64,000 nt of DNA. Source: CATQHB01 sp965262595 (GTDB lineage: Bacteria > Chloroflexota > Dehalococcoidia > Lucifugimonadales > UBA3495). Positions 17,647 through 25,791 of this stretch are shown one piece after another. The first letter of the stretch is position 1; the number at the start of each line of letters is the position of its first letter. The notes below the pieces were generated by a model, which made no database searches, was not told the origin of the DNA, and worked only from the letters and a program-made list of their open reading frames with translations. A program made the translations under genes and the position numbers. Location: contig OZ253548.1 of the NCBI GenBank assembly GCA_965262595.1, positions 1,798,001 through 1,862,000 on the forward strand, written 5' to 3'.

Positions 17647-18264
17647 CTAACCTCCCCCGCAGTCGTCGATGTCCGTCTGGAACACGCCCTGCACCACGCC
17701 GCACAGGGTCCCGTGGACCCCCTGGATCACCCATTTGGCGGCGGCCCGCGCCCAGCGGTCCGGGTCGAGCGCGCCCAGCACCCGGTCCCACAACCCCTTG
17801 GGCTGGTGGACGGGTATCAGGGCGTAGAAGACGTGGCGCTCGCCGCCGCCCTGGCGGGGCACGGCCAGCATCAGCAGGAAGGGTTGTTCGGGGTGGAGTT
17901 CGGGCTGCTCGTCCAGGGCCGGGTACTCGAAGGTGTACTCCCAGCCCTCGGCCAGCCGCTTCTCGCCGCCGCGGACCTGGTAGGTGTTGGTCAGCCAGTC
18001 GCCGGTGTCCGGGTGGCGGATGGCGTAGTAGAGGCCGCTGACCTGGCGGCTGAAGATGGGGCGGGCCACGAAGTCCCCCTCCTTCTTGCGCTCCACCAGC
18101 TGCCGGTCCCGGTTGACCAGGGTGACGTCGTCGGAGGGGGGAGGGGATTGGGCCAGGGCCAGGCCGCTGGCGGGTATGGCTACGATTGCCGAAAGCAGCA
18201 GCGCCGCCGCCAGCAGGGTCAGCCGCCTGGCCCGGCCCGAGGTTGGAATGAATCTCCGGAACAT
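17647..18264 (-). CDS. Secreted hypothetical protein, first gene of the conjugation operon
   Basis: A 205-residue protein. The ATG at 18264 is selected because AGGAGG lies five bases upstream; an earlier in-frame start at 18306 lacks a site. A signal peptide (basic start, then LLAAALLLSAIVAIPASGLA) precedes a soluble region containing FSRQVSGLYYAIRHPDTGDW and a segment with a C-terminal CGVV and DDCGGG, so a disulfide is possible. No family is recognised. As leader gene of the T4SS operon it may be a surface or channel-associated factor. Transcription probably starts from the palindromic divergent region upstream. Confidence 0.65.
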   Translation of the reverse strand: MFRRFIPTSGRARRLTLLAAALLLSAIVAIPASGLALAQSPPPSDDVTLVNRDRQLVERKKEGDFVARPIFSRQVSGLYYAIRHPDTGDWLTNTYQVRGGEKRLAEGWEYTFEYPALDEQPELHPEQPFLLMLAVPRQGGGERHVFYALIPVHQPKGLWDRVLGALDPDRWARAAAKWVIQGVHGTLCGVVQGVFQTDIDDCGGG

Positions 18265-18337
18265 GGTTGCCTCCTGTCGTCCGGTTCGAGACCGGATGTT
18301 CGACAACCAAGTCTGGCGACGGGCCGGGCCGGGCGGA

Positions 18338-18381
18338 ATGCCCTATAAGGGGTGACGCGCGCGTCACCCCTTATAGGGCAT
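18338..18381. repeat. 44-nt perfect palindrome in divergent promoter region
   Basis: Each arm reads ATGCCCTATAAGGGGTGACGCG (given in two parts: ATGCCCTATAAGG, GGTGACGCG), and the two arms meet with no spacer at 18359/18360. The next pair outward (18337/18382) no longer matches. It lies between the minus-strand conjugation operon (start 18264) and the plus-strand HTH gene (start 18654). It could be a dimeric operator, a cruciform-forming origin or transfer-origin feature, or a bidirectional terminator. The TATA-containing arms also resemble -10 boxes on both strands. Confidence 0.75.
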
Positions 18382-18437
18382 GGGATTTGCGGGGGCCGGT
18401 GTGGTGTCATACCCGTGTACAGGGATTGGCGGTTGGT

Positions 18438-18635
18438 GGACAGTTGTCCAATCCTGTCCGGTTGAACCTGAAATCGGGGGAAATGGCCCCCCTACAGGAC
18501 GTATCCAGCGAACACTTGGGTTCCAGGGCAGCTTCCAGCCCCGTTGGACAGCGCCACGTTGGAAATCGGACAGTGCGCCACCGGCAAGGGAGGGAGATTG
18601 TGGACAGTGGCAGGCAGGAAATCGGACAGTTGTCC
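18438..18635. promoter_or_regulatory. Cluster of GGACAG repeats upstream of HTH gene
   Basis: GGACAG occurs at about 18438, 18546, 18568, 18602 and 18624. The first and last copies are the partial palindrome GGACAGTTGTCC, and three copies are preceded by AATCG or ATCG. All sit between the 44-nt palindrome and the start codon at 18654. The spacing and partial dyad symmetry fit an operator array, perhaps bound by the HTH protein encoded just downstream (autoregulation), or iterons for initiation. Binding protein and role are inferred. Confidence 0.55.
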
Positions 18636-18653
18636 AGCGAGGAGGGCGATGCG

Positions 18654-19499
18654 ATGGCAGAGAGCGAGCAGTACCCGGAGGCCACCCGGAGCGTGGACAG
18701 CCTGCGGGAGCTGCGCCTCACGGCGCTCCTGGGGGACCTGATCGGCGAGCAGGGCAAGACCCAGGCGGCGGAGACCCTGGGGTTGAGCGCCCGCACCCTG
18801 ACCCGGTTCGAGGAGTCCCGGCGGCTGACGCCCACGCTGACCGGGGCGTTGGAAAGGCACCTATTGGAGGGGGGCGGGTCGGCGGCGGCCACCCAGCGGC
18901 ACCGTCTGGGGATGCTGGAGGACGGGCTGGCGGAGCTGACGCAGGAATTGCGGGAGGGGCTGGCGGCACTGAGCAAGGATGGGCAGGCGGCGGATGAGCG
19001 GCAGACCAAGGCGCAGGCGGGAATGGAGCGGCGGGTGGCGGCGTTGGAGTCGGCAGGAAACGGGACGTCCCAGGCGCAGGCAGGAACGCCGACGGCAAGC
19101 GCAACGAGGGCGCAGCCGGGCACGGCGGCAAAGCCCGTGGTTGAGCGGCCCCGGCGGACCTACTATGACCTGGTGACGGCCGAGGCGGAACCCGGCGAGG
19201 AGCTGGTGTACGGCGACGCGGCCACGGCGGTCATTGTGAAATGGCGCGAGGCCCGGGACGCGGTGCCTCGGACCAGGGACGCCCTGGACCGGCTCAATGC
19301 CAGGGAGCGGCGGCTGGAGCTGGAGATCGAGTTGATCCAGCAGCACAAGCTCACCCTGCCCCCGGCGACGTATCCCTGGGACTGGGGCGACCGGCGTCAG
19401 GAGGTGCGGCGCCGCACCGAGGCCCTGGACGAGGTGATCGTGGACCGCAAGATGCTCCGGCTGCGCCGTTTCCTCACCCTCGGTTTGTGGCGGAAATAG
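18654..19499 (+). CDS. HTH-domain DNA-binding protein
   Basis: A 281-residue protein. The ATG at 18654 is chosen for its GGAGGG ribosome-binding site; the frame is open further upstream but that part covers the repeat region. Residues about 15-70 form a helix-turn-helix: GKTQAAETLGLSARTLTRFE. A long Gln/Glu/Ala-rich helical stretch follows (LEDGLAELTQELREGLAALS), then an Ala/Thr linker and a second helical domain near the C-terminus. It is the first plus-strand gene of the element, divergent from the conjugation operon, and probably regulates one or both. Exact family is unknown. Confidence 0.65.
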   Translation: MAESEQYPEATRSVDSLRELRLTALLGDLIGEQGKTQAAETLGLSARTLTRFEESRRLTPTLTGALERHLLEGGGSAAATQRHRLGMLEDGLAELTQELREGLAALSKDGQAADERQTKAQAGMERRVAALESAGNGTSQAQAGTPTASATRAQPGTAAKPVVERPRRTYYDLVTAEAEPGEELVYGDAATAVIVKWREARDAVPRTRDALDRLNARERRLELEIELIQQHKLTLPPATYPWDWGDRRQEVRRRTEALDEVIVDRKMLRLRRFLTLGLWRK

Positions 19500-20283
19500 G
19501 GCGCCGGGGGCAAGCGGAACGGCTGTTCCGTTCCTGCCACTCCGTTGTTGCCTAATTGCGAACACTTTGGCCGACCAGGGGTTGAAAGGCAGTTTTGGGG
19601 GTTTCTCCGGCTCATTGGTTGGTGAATAATTGACTGCGTTGTCTGGCTTTTTCCAGTGTTTCCAGCCCAGAAAACTGGATGGTCCATCCCCGACCCGGAC
19701 CGTTCGCCTGGGATCGAGCCCTGCTTTCCCGGCGCCGGACCACGAGGATAAGCGCCCGCCCGCTGCGTGATGCGGAAACGGGGTCGAGCTCTGCTCCTCC
19801 GGCGTCCGTCTCGATGCGGTGCTGCACCATTTTCACCATCGCCCCGGAGGTGTCGAACAGAACCAGGACTCAGGCCAGGAACTCCGGCCCCTTCACTCCC
19901 ACTCGCGGAGCGGCTGACGCGCTTCGCCCTCCCCTCACCCTGCGGTTGGAGCGCTGACGGCGTCTCGACCGCTTCCTCACGCCTGCGGCCAGTTGGATAA
20001 GGCTGGTTCGCGGCCCCTTCCCTGCGCAGCCCCCAGGTCGTTGAACGCCTCCTGGGCCGGGTTGCGTACTGCTTTTTCGCCCGCCGTCAGGTGAACGCGT
20101 AACAGCGACACCCCGGCGGGTTGTTCTTTTTCTCCCGCTCTGCTTCCCGCGCCTGGCATCCGGCCCGGGGCGGAGTGCGGCTTTTGCAAATCCCATCATC
20201 CCATCACTCGAATCTTGCCCACGCCTCGGATGCCGCGTTGGGCGTTGCACGGAACGAATATCGAGGAACACAAGGAGGCATGT
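19500..20283. other. Long intergenic region, no gene recognised
   Basis: About 780 bases with no credible coding frame on either strand; the open frames here are short or shadows of each other. Long non-coding DNA is rare in this otherwise tightly packed element, so this is the best candidate inside the window for an origin of replication or transfer. I find no clear iteron array or strong inverted repeat. The next gene's AAGGAGG site lies at its right edge. Confidence 0.35.
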
Positions 20284-20562
20284 ATGAACATCGTTACACA
20301 GGTACTGCGGCTTACGGCGTTGTCGGTGAAGGCCGGCAGGTTCTTCTGGCGGCACAAGCGGCTGACCCTGGCATTGGCGGTGGCGTTGCTCATCGTCGCC
20401 CCGCTGCTCACCGGGTCCGGCGGCGGGTCGTTCTTCCTCAATCTCGTCGGCCTGGGCATCGCCGCGCTGGTGGTGGGGCGGATCGTCCAGGCCAGGAACA
20501 GGAGGAAGGCGGCGCAGGCGCGGCAGGCCAATTGCCGCTGCCGCTGCCACCGGCAGCCGTAG
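20284..20562 (+). CDS. Small membrane protein with Cys/His tail
   Basis: A 92-residue protein. The ATG at 20284 has AAGGAGG six bases upstream. A basic N-terminus precedes two hydrophobic segments (LTLALAVALLIVAPLLTG and FFLNLVGLGIAALVVGRIV), then a basic tail that ends in a compact CRCRCH cluster, a possible metal-binding site. No family is recognised. It is the first gene of the long plus-strand maintenance run. Confidence 0.6.
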   Translation: MNIVTQVLRLTALSVKAGRFFWRHKRLTLALAVALLIVAPLLTGSGGGSFFLNLVGLGIAALVVGRIVQARNRRKAAQARQANCRCRCHRQP

Positions 20563-20605
20563 CAGTAACCGACGGAACATCTGATTGGCGACAAGGAGGC
20601 AATCC

Positions 20606-21067
20606 ATGACGACGACGGCAATGAACAATCACACCCTGGAGGAGCTGGTGGACCGGCTCCTGGCGGCGCTCCTGGGCAACGGGACCGGCGGAGAAATAGA
20701 CAGTGCGCCGACTCCCAGCTTGTCCCGCAGCGTCCACGAGGCGCGGCGGTTGCGGCAGTCCGCCGATCTGGACGGCGCTCTGTCAATGCTGGCCGACGTT
20801 GACGCCACGGGAACGACTGACAGCCAGCTGCGGTGGCTCTACGCCGAATGGCTGGACATCGCCCGGCGCCGGTTCGCCGGAGGCAACGCCATGCTCTACA
20901 GCTCCGGCACCGGCAGGGCGGCGGTTCTGATGGAGGGAGACGGCGACGGCGGGACGCTGGAAGTGGCGGCGGTCCTGGGGATGCGCTGGCCGGTGGGCAA
21001 GCAAGTCTCGCGGCGCAGCCTGCGGGGGTTGAAGTCCCTGACGAAAGGAGGTGAGTCATGGTCGTAG
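20606..21067 (+). CDS. Hypothetical protein upstream of primase
   Basis: A 153-residue soluble protein. The ATG at 20606 has AAGGAGG upstream. The N-terminal part is helical (HTLEELVDRLLAALLG, then VHEARRLRQSADLDGALSML), with a pattern like a short TPR-type hairpin including LRWLYAEWLDIARRRFAGG. A glycine-rich middle and a basic C-terminus follow. It ends within the primase ribosome-binding region, overlapping the primase start by 10 bases, so the two are translationally coupled. I do not recognise a family. A role with the primase is plausible but unproven. Confidence 0.6.
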   Translation: MTTTAMNNHTLEELVDRLLAALLGNGTGGEIDSAPTPSLSRSVHEARRLRQSADLDGALSMLADVDATGTTDSQLRWLYAEWLDIARRRFAGGNAMLYSSGTGRAAVLMEGDGDGGTLEVAAVLGMRWPVGKQVSRRSLRGLKSLTKGGESWS

Positions 21068-22113
21068 CGACATCAGACAAGGTGGACATCGCGGACCTCA
21101 AGGCACGGCATTCCCTGGGCGACGCGGTGGAGGCCGCCGGTATCGCCCTGCGCGGCAAGGGGCGGGTCAAGCAGGGCGTCTGCCCCTTTCACAATGAAGC
21201 CGAGGGCAGTTTCACGGTGTACGCCGACACCGAGAAGTTCTACTGCTTCGGCTGCAGGCTGGGCGGCGACGTGCTGGACTTCGTGCAAAGGATGGAGGGA
21301 CTGACCCTGCCCGAGGCGATACGGCGGCTGGACGACGGGTCGGCGACGGTGGCAGCCCCTGCGGTCCGTCCGGTGGCAGCCCGTCAACCCGTCGCTCCTG
21401 TGATTCCGCCCCGCGATCCGGCGCTGCTGACGGCGGCGTCGCGGTTCTACGCCGGTCAATTGCGGCGCAGTCCGACGGCCAGAGAGTACCTGGGCTCGCG
21501 GGGCATCGGGGTCGAAGCGGCCCTAGGCCTCGGCCTGGGCTACGCAACGGGCCACGGGTTGCGGGAGAATCTGCAAACCGCGGGCTTCGACAACCGGCGG
21601 CTGAGGGAATCCGGCCTGTTCCTGGAACGCGGCGCGGAGCGGTTCGCCGGAATGATCGTGGTGCCCGACCTGGCCCACGGGCTGGCGCGGTGGCTCAACG
21701 GGCGGGCGGTTGACGCCGGGGCCAAGCCCCGCTTCCAGGCGGTGCCCGGTCCCAAACCGGTGCTGGGCCTGGCCGGTCTGGGCCGCAATCCTCCCTGGGT
21801 GGTTGTCGCTGAGGGAGTGTTCGACCGCCTGACGCTGGCGGCCTGGGGCTATCCCGCCGTGGCCGCCCTGGGCACCCAGGGCATGGACAAGGTGGCAGCG
21901 GCGCTGCGGGGCTGCCCCCGGGTCTTCCTGGCCTTCGACAACGACGACGCAGGCCGGGCGGCAACGGCCAACCTGCAACTGTTGCTGGGCCGCCGCTCCG
22001 CCGTGGTCAACCTGCCCGATGGCGTCTCCGACGTGGGCGAGCTGGCCAACCACCCCCACGGCCAACGGCTCTTCCGCCGACTGCTGGCAAGGGCGGCGCA
22101 CAACGCCCGCTAG
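21058..22113 (+). CDS. CHC2 zinc-finger primase with TOPRIM domain
   Basis: A 351-residue DnaG-related primase, shorter than chromosomal DnaG (about 600) because it lacks the C-terminal helicase-binding domain. The zinc finger uses Cys42, His45 (CPFH), Cys63 and Cys66 (CFGC). The TOPRIM domain has the acidic VAEGVFDRLTL (about 247-257) and FDNDDAGR (about 292-299). It would make RNA primers for replication of the element. It starts at the ATG at 21058 with AAAGGAGG, overlapping the previous gene, and is followed by a strong intrinsic-type terminator. Such stand-alone primases are common on plasmids, conjugative elements and phages. Confidence 0.88.
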   Translation: MVVATSDKVDIADLKARHSLGDAVEAAGIALRGKGRVKQGVCPFHNEAEGSFTVYADTEKFYCFGCRLGGDVLDFVQRMEGLTLPEAIRRLDDGSATVAAPAVRPVAARQPVAPVIPPRDPALLTAASRFYAGQLRRSPTAREYLGSRGIGVEAALGLGLGYATGHGLRENLQTAGFDNRRLRESGLFLERGAERFAGMIVVPDLAHGLARWLNGRAVDAGAKPRFQAVPGPKPVLGLAGLGRNPPWVVVAEGVFDRLTLAAWGYPAVAALGTQGMDKVAAALRGCPRVFLAFDNDDAGRAATANLQLLLGRRSAVVNLPDGVSDVGELANHPHGQRLFRRLLARAAHNAR

Positions 22114-22144
22114 TCAACTCCCTTTCCCCAACTTCTCCTCTACT

Positions 22145-22176
22145 GGCCCGCCCTAACCGGCGGGCCTTCGCTTTTT
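22145..22176 (+). terminator. Intrinsic terminator after primase
   Basis: An 8-bp GC stem, GGCCCGCC (22145-22152) pairing with GGCGGGCC (22159-22166), with a six-base loop, then TTCGCTTTTT. It lies 31 bases after the primase stop and is a standard rho-independent layout. Confidence 0.75.
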
Positions 22177-22321
22177 CCAACCATCCAACCATCCACCCAC
22201 TCATCACCCTGGGCAACTTCTGCCCGCCTCACGACGGGGCCAGTCCCCGCTGACGGCTTGCTATCGGGCAAGCCGCCTTCACCACCAACACCGGATTCAA
22301 CACAAGCAAAGGAGCAACGAA

Positions 22322-23257
22322 ATGGGCAACGGCAACAACCAGAACGGCCACCACAACGGTAACGGCAATGGCAACGGCCAGCACCCCAACGGGCAGGTCA
22401 ACCTCAACCTCAACGGCAACGGGAACGGCAGCCACGCCGCCCCGGTCAACGGCGCCGGTAAGAACGGGAACGGGCACCACAACGGCAACGGCGTCTCCGA
22501 CCTCGGCGTCCACGACCTCCTGTGGGACGGGCTGCCTCCCGCCGTGGTCAGTGCCCTGGAGCAGCCCCTGGACCCGTCCCTGGTCTCCCGGCGCGATGGC
22601 CGGAGCAACCGCCAGTACGAATACATCGAGGGCCACACCGTCATCGACCAGGCCAACGCGATCTTTGGCTACGGCGGGTGGGGCTATGAACTGGTGGGCG
22701 ACGTGAGCCTGCGCCGCATCGAGAAGGTGGACGTCAGGACCGGAGAGGTCAGGGTCTCCTACGCCTACAGCGCACCGGTGCGGGTTACGGTCAACGGCGC
22801 GCCGTCCCGCACCGACATCGGCTTCCACATCGTCGCCGAGGACACCCCGGAGGGCCACGACACGGCCTGCAAGGGGGCCGTCACCGACGGTCTGAAGCGG
22901 GCGCTGCGCAGCTTCGGCGACCGGTTCGGCAACGGCCTCTACGGGGACCAGCCAACGGCCAACAACAGGCCCCGGGCGCAGGCTCCCGCCAACGCCAACG
23001 CCAATGGCAACTCCGGCCAGGGCAGCAACGGGAACGGCCGGCGGGACGGTTCCTACCTCCAGCAGTTGCGGGGTCGGCTCATCGCCCTGGGCGCGGAGCA
23101 GGGCTATGAAGAAACCCAGGTGCGGGAGGCGGTGAAGAAGCAGACGGGCAGGGAGCTGGACGACCTGCCCGCCAGGGACCTGAAGCCCCTGGCGGAAGGG
23201 GCCGCCCGCAAGGTCAACGAGGCGAAGAACGCTGAGGGCAGCAACGGCAACGGGTAG
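22322..23257 (+). CDS. Rad52-like single-strand annealing protein with Asn/Gly tracts
   Basis: A 311-residue protein. The core (about 65-215) has the Rad52/22 pattern: QYEYIEGHTVIDQANAIFGY, GGWGYELVGDV, then DTACKGAVTDGLKRALRSFG. Such proteins anneal complementary single strands in recombination. An unusual N-terminal extension of about 55 residues is almost only Asn, Gly and His, with repeats of NGNG, and a second Asn/Gly/Ala linker leads to a C-terminal helical domain. It is followed in order by a RecB/Cas4-like nuclease and SSB, the classical recombinase-exonuclease-SSB group of mobile elements. The start is the ATG at 22322 after AAAGGAG. Confidence 0.82.
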   Translation: MGNGNNQNGHHNGNGNGNGQHPNGQVNLNLNGNGNGSHAAPVNGAGKNGNGHHNGNGVSDLGVHDLLWDGLPPAVVSALEQPLDPSLVSRRDGRSNRQYEYIEGHTVIDQANAIFGYGGWGYELVGDVSLRRIEKVDVRTGEVRVSYAYSAPVRVTVNGAPSRTDIGFHIVAEDTPEGHDTACKGAVTDGLKRALRSFGDRFGNGLYGDQPTANNRPRAQAPANANANGNSGQGSNGNGRRDGSYLQQLRGRLIALGAEQGYEETQVREAVKKQTGRELDDLPARDLKPLAEGAARKVNEAKNAEGSNGNG

Positions 23258-23279
23258 ACCCTGGGCCGACGCCAACCAA

Positions 23280-23310
23280 CGGGGCCGTCTCCACCAACGG
23301 GGCGGCCCCG
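23280..23310 (+). repeat. Intergenic GC hairpin (GGGGCC family)
   Basis: CGGGGCCG (23280-23287) pairs with CGGCCCCG (23303-23310) across a 15-base loop, followed by CTTCTC rather than a U-run. It lies between the Rad52-like gene and the next ORF. The same arms recur at 24105, 25265 and 25792. Confidence 0.65.
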
Positions 23311-23357
23311 CTTCTCATTACCGGACACGCCACCAAACCAACAAGGAGGACACGTAA

Positions 23358-23678
23358 ATGACGGCAACCACCTTTCACACCCCCTGGGGCTGGCCCCAGG
23401 ACACCCTGGAACTCGCCGAGGGCGTCTGGCGGGTCTCCACCGCCGGCCACGGCGGGCTGAAGCTCAGCCGCGAGCGGTGGGAGGAACTCCCCGACGTGGT
23501 GCGGGACAGCTTCCTCAATCCCACCTTCGCGGAAGAGGACTGCGAGGAACCCATTGCCAGGACCCTGCTGGGGCTGGGCGACGCAAGGGAGCGGGAGTTT
23601 GCCCTGAAAGTGGCGGGCTGCTTCGACCGCTACGCTCCGGCGCTGCCCTACCTGCGGGAAACGGGGGAAACGCCATGA
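23358..23678 (+). CDS. Small protein resembling the DUF7007 group
   Basis: A 106-residue acidic soluble protein starting at the ATG at 23358 with AAGGAGG upstream. It opens with FHTPWGWPQDTLELAEGVWR, then STAGHGGLKLSRERWEELPD, a pattern I associate with DUF7007-type proteins of conjugative and plasmid maintenance regions. The rest is helical with a final segment KVAGCFDRYAPALPYLRE. Its stop overlaps the start of the next gene as ATGA, so the two are translated together. Function is unknown. Confidence 0.6.
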   Translation: MTATTFHTPWGWPQDTLELAEGVWRVSTAGHGGLKLSRERWEELPDVVRDSFLNPTFAEEDCEEPIARTLLGLGDAREREFALKVAGCFDRYAPALPYLRETGETP

Positions 23679-24076
23679 CCGCCACTGCGACGCGGCGCAG
23701 GCCGCGCAGCCTGCCCAGCACCACGACCAAGCTGGCGACGGAACTGGGCAACCTCTACGTCACCGTCTGCCTGGACGAGGACGGAAACCCCTTCGAGGTC
23801 TTCGGCTCTCTCGGCAAAGCCGGCAGCCTCCAACACGGGGTCACGGAGCTGGCCTGACGGTTGGTGTCCCTGCACCTGCGGCGCGGAACGCCGCTGGACG
23901 AAATCGTTGACCAGTGCCAGGGCATTTCGGAGATGCAGCCCTGGCCCAACGTGATGGAGGACGGCAGCACGGTGTACGTGCGCGGCCTCGGCGACGGCAT
24001 CGCCCTCATCCTGCGGGGCCACCTGGCGGCCCAGGTTGAGGTGGAAGCGGAAGAATTCAGGCTGGCTGCCGACTGA
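23675..24076 (+). pseudogene. TSCPD-domain protein interrupted by in-frame TGA
   Basis: Starting at the ATG at 23675 (ATGA overlap), the first 60 codons read TTKLATELGNLYVTVCLDED and FEVFGSLGKAGS, the TSCPD-type domain also found at the end of class II ribonucleotide reductases. A TGA at 23855-23857 follows HGVTELA. The same frame continues with RLVSLHLRRGTPLDEIVDQC, the expected next part of the domain, and runs to 24076. A single substitution in the codon before RLVSL accounts for it. If restored, the protein would be 133 residues. It may be a pseudogene, a sequence error, or less likely a recoded codon. Confidence 0.6.
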
Positions 24077-24104
24077 CTATCTGAACCAGACCTGGCAAGG
24101 CACA

Positions 24105-24134
24105 CGGGGCCGTCTCCTACGGGGAGTGGCCCCG
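24105..24134 (+). repeat. Intergenic GC hairpin (GGGGCC family)
   Basis: CGGGGCC (24105-24111) pairs with GGCCCCG (24128-24134), followed by CTCTCTGTT. It is preceded by CACA, as in the copy at 25265 (GACA), and lies 43 bases before the next start codon. Confidence 0.65.
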
Positions 24135-24176
24135 CTCTCTGTTACCCAACACAGAAATTACGGAGGAAAGACAACC

Positions 24177-25229
24177 ATGACGACGACCATTGACAGCAAG
24201 AAGGACGTCTACTCGCGGCCCAACGCCCGCTTCGCCGCGGACGGGACGCTGGAGATCCGGGCCTCTGCGGTGGGCCACTGCCGCCGCGCCCTCTGGTACG
24301 AGGCCAACGAGTTCCCGGTAACCAACGCGCGCACCGAGGAGTCCCACACGGTCCTGGAGGCGGGCAACGCCCTGGAGCCGGTGGTGCTCCGGGCCATGCG
24401 GCGGGCCGGTTGGGACATCACCCCTACCGACCGGGACAACCCTGAAATGATGTCCCTGCGCCTCGGCCCCACCCTGGTGGTAACCGGTCACGTGGACGCC
24501 ACCGGCGTCGTCCCCATCTTCGGCGACGAACCCAGCGTCATCGAGATCAAGACCCGGGGGCCGGAAGCCTACAAGCGGTGGTGGAAGTTGGGCGCGGAGC
24601 GCAGCCACCCGGAATCGGTCTGGCAGGCCGCCTTCTACACCTACGGGAGCTTCGACGAGGCCCGGGACGTGGTGATCGCCACCCTGGACACCGGCGGCCG
24701 CACCTGGGACTACGAGGTGATACCGGCCCATAGGGTAGAGCGGGCCTGCGCCCGGCTGGGGAAACTGGCGGCCCACCACGTCATCAACGGGCCGGACCGC
24801 TATGCCCTGCCGGAGCGGGACTTCACCGCCGACGACTGGCAGTGCAAACGCTGCCCCTTCCTGAACACCTGCCTGCCGGGGACGGCGGCGATGGAGCCGG
24901 AGGAAGAACCCGACGCCGACACCGATCCTGCCGAGCCAGTGACCGACGACGAGGCGCGGTCGGCTCTGCGGGAGTACGAGCAGGCCCAGGAGATGCTGAA
25001 GGCCATCGAAGAGGACAAGCAGTGGGCGCTGGGGCTGCTGCGGGCCTGGCTGGGCCAGCGGGGTGAACAGAAAGCCAGGCTGGAGGGCCGGGAAAAGACC
25101 CGCACCGTGGGGATGGTCAAGAACACGCGCTACAACGTGAATCACAAGAAGCTGAACGCGCTCCTCGACCCGGAGACCAGGGCGGGCATCGTCACCGAGA
25201 ACGTCTCCGAGTACCTGCGGGTCAGCTAG
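24177..25229 (+). CDS. PD-(D/E)XK nuclease, RecB/Cas4-like, probable Fe-S cluster
   Basis: A 350-residue nuclease. Active-site motifs: an Asp in VTGHVDATG (about 107) and the EXK in SVIEIKTR (about 120-127). The early Cys in AVGHCRRALWYE and a later CKRCPFLNTC (C-x2-C-x5-C, about 222-231) match the four-Cys iron-sulfur arrangement of Cas4/AddB-type nucleases. The C-terminal third is helical, then basic. It follows a Rad52-like annealing protein and precedes SSB, so it likely resects DNA ends to give single strands for annealing. The start is the ATG at 24177 with GGAGG. Confidence 0.82.
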   Translation: MTTTIDSKKDVYSRPNARFAADGTLEIRASAVGHCRRALWYEANEFPVTNARTEESHTVLEAGNALEPVVLRAMRRAGWDITPTDRDNPEMMSLRLGPTLVVTGHVDATGVVPIFGDEPSVIEIKTRGPEAYKRWWKLGAERSHPESVWQAAFYTYGSFDEARDVVIATLDTGGRTWDYEVIPAHRVERACARLGKLAAHHVINGPDRYALPERDFTADDWQCKRCPFLNTCLPGTAAMEPEEEPDADTDPAEPVTDDEARSALREYEQAQEMLKAIEEDKQWALGLLRAWLGQRGEQKARLEGREKTRTVGMVKNTRYNVNHKKLNALLDPETRAGIVTENVSEYLRVS

Positions 25230-25264
25230 ACGCTCCCTGGCGCTTTCTTTGCGGAGGCGCGACA

Positions 25265-25300
25265 CGGGGCCGCCTCTCCCTATCGGAGGGTGCGGCCCCG
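25265..25300 (+). repeat. Intergenic GC hairpin (GGGGCC family)
   Basis: CGGGGCCGC (25265-25273) pairs with GCGGCCCCG (25292-25300), and inside it CCTC/GAGG can extend the stem. It is followed by CAGTCCTTTC and lies 47 bases before the ssb start. Confidence 0.7.
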
Positions 25301-25347
25301 CAGTCCTTTCGGAAACCTCTCAATCACAACAACACGGAGGAACAATC

Positions 25348-25740
25348 ATGGCGAAGACCATCAACAGGGTGGAACTGCTGGGGCGCGTGGGCGCCGACCC
25401 GGAGATGAAGTACACGGCGTCGGGCACCGCCGTAACCCAGCTGCGCCTGGCCACCGACCGGGGGCGGAGGAACGGCGAGGACGCCGCCGACTGGCACACG
25501 GTGGTGGTGTGGGACAAGATCGGCGAGGCGGTGGCGCAGTACGTGGAAAAGGGCCAACGCCTCTACGTGGCGGGCCGGTTGGTGCAGAACTCCTGGGAGG
25601 GCGACGACGGGCAGCGGCGCTACCGCACCGAGGTCCACGCCCAGGAGGTGGTGTTCCTGGACTCCTCCAGAGGCGGCAACGGCGACTACGCCAACACCGG
25701 CGCCAACCCCCAGACCGACGACGAGGACCTGCCCTTCTAG
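25348..25740 (+). CDS. ssb: Single-stranded DNA-binding protein
   Basis: A 130-residue SSB with the OB-fold pattern INRVELLGRVGADPEMKYTA at the start, DWHTVVVWDK in the middle and YVEKGQRLYVAGRL. It ends with a Gly/Asn linker and the acidic tip DDEDLPF that SSB uses to bind partner proteins. It coats single-stranded DNA during replication and recombination. The start at 25348 follows CGGAGG. It completes the annealing protein, nuclease and SSB set and is flanked by matching hairpins. Confidence 0.93.
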   Translation: MAKTINRVELLGRVGADPEMKYTASGTAVTQLRLATDRGRRNGEDAADWHTVVVWDKIGEAVAQYVEKGQRLYVAGRLVQNSWEGDDGQRRYRTEVHAQEVVFLDSSRGGNGDYANTGANPQTDDEDLPF

Positions 25741-25791
25741 CGAGACTTCCGACAGTTTCATACCGGCGTCCGCTTGAAACGGGCGCAACCA

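Noticed and set aside
18267..18653. A longer N-terminus for the HTH protein, since the frame stays open upstream of 18654
   Set aside because: The upstream part covers the palindrome and repeat array, has unlikely composition, and a good GGAGGG site precedes the ATG at 18654.
23855..23857. Selenocysteine at the internal TGA of the TSCPD gene
   Set aside because: No convincing stem-loop was seen just downstream, and other TGA/TAG interruptions nearby point to a common mutational or assembly cause.
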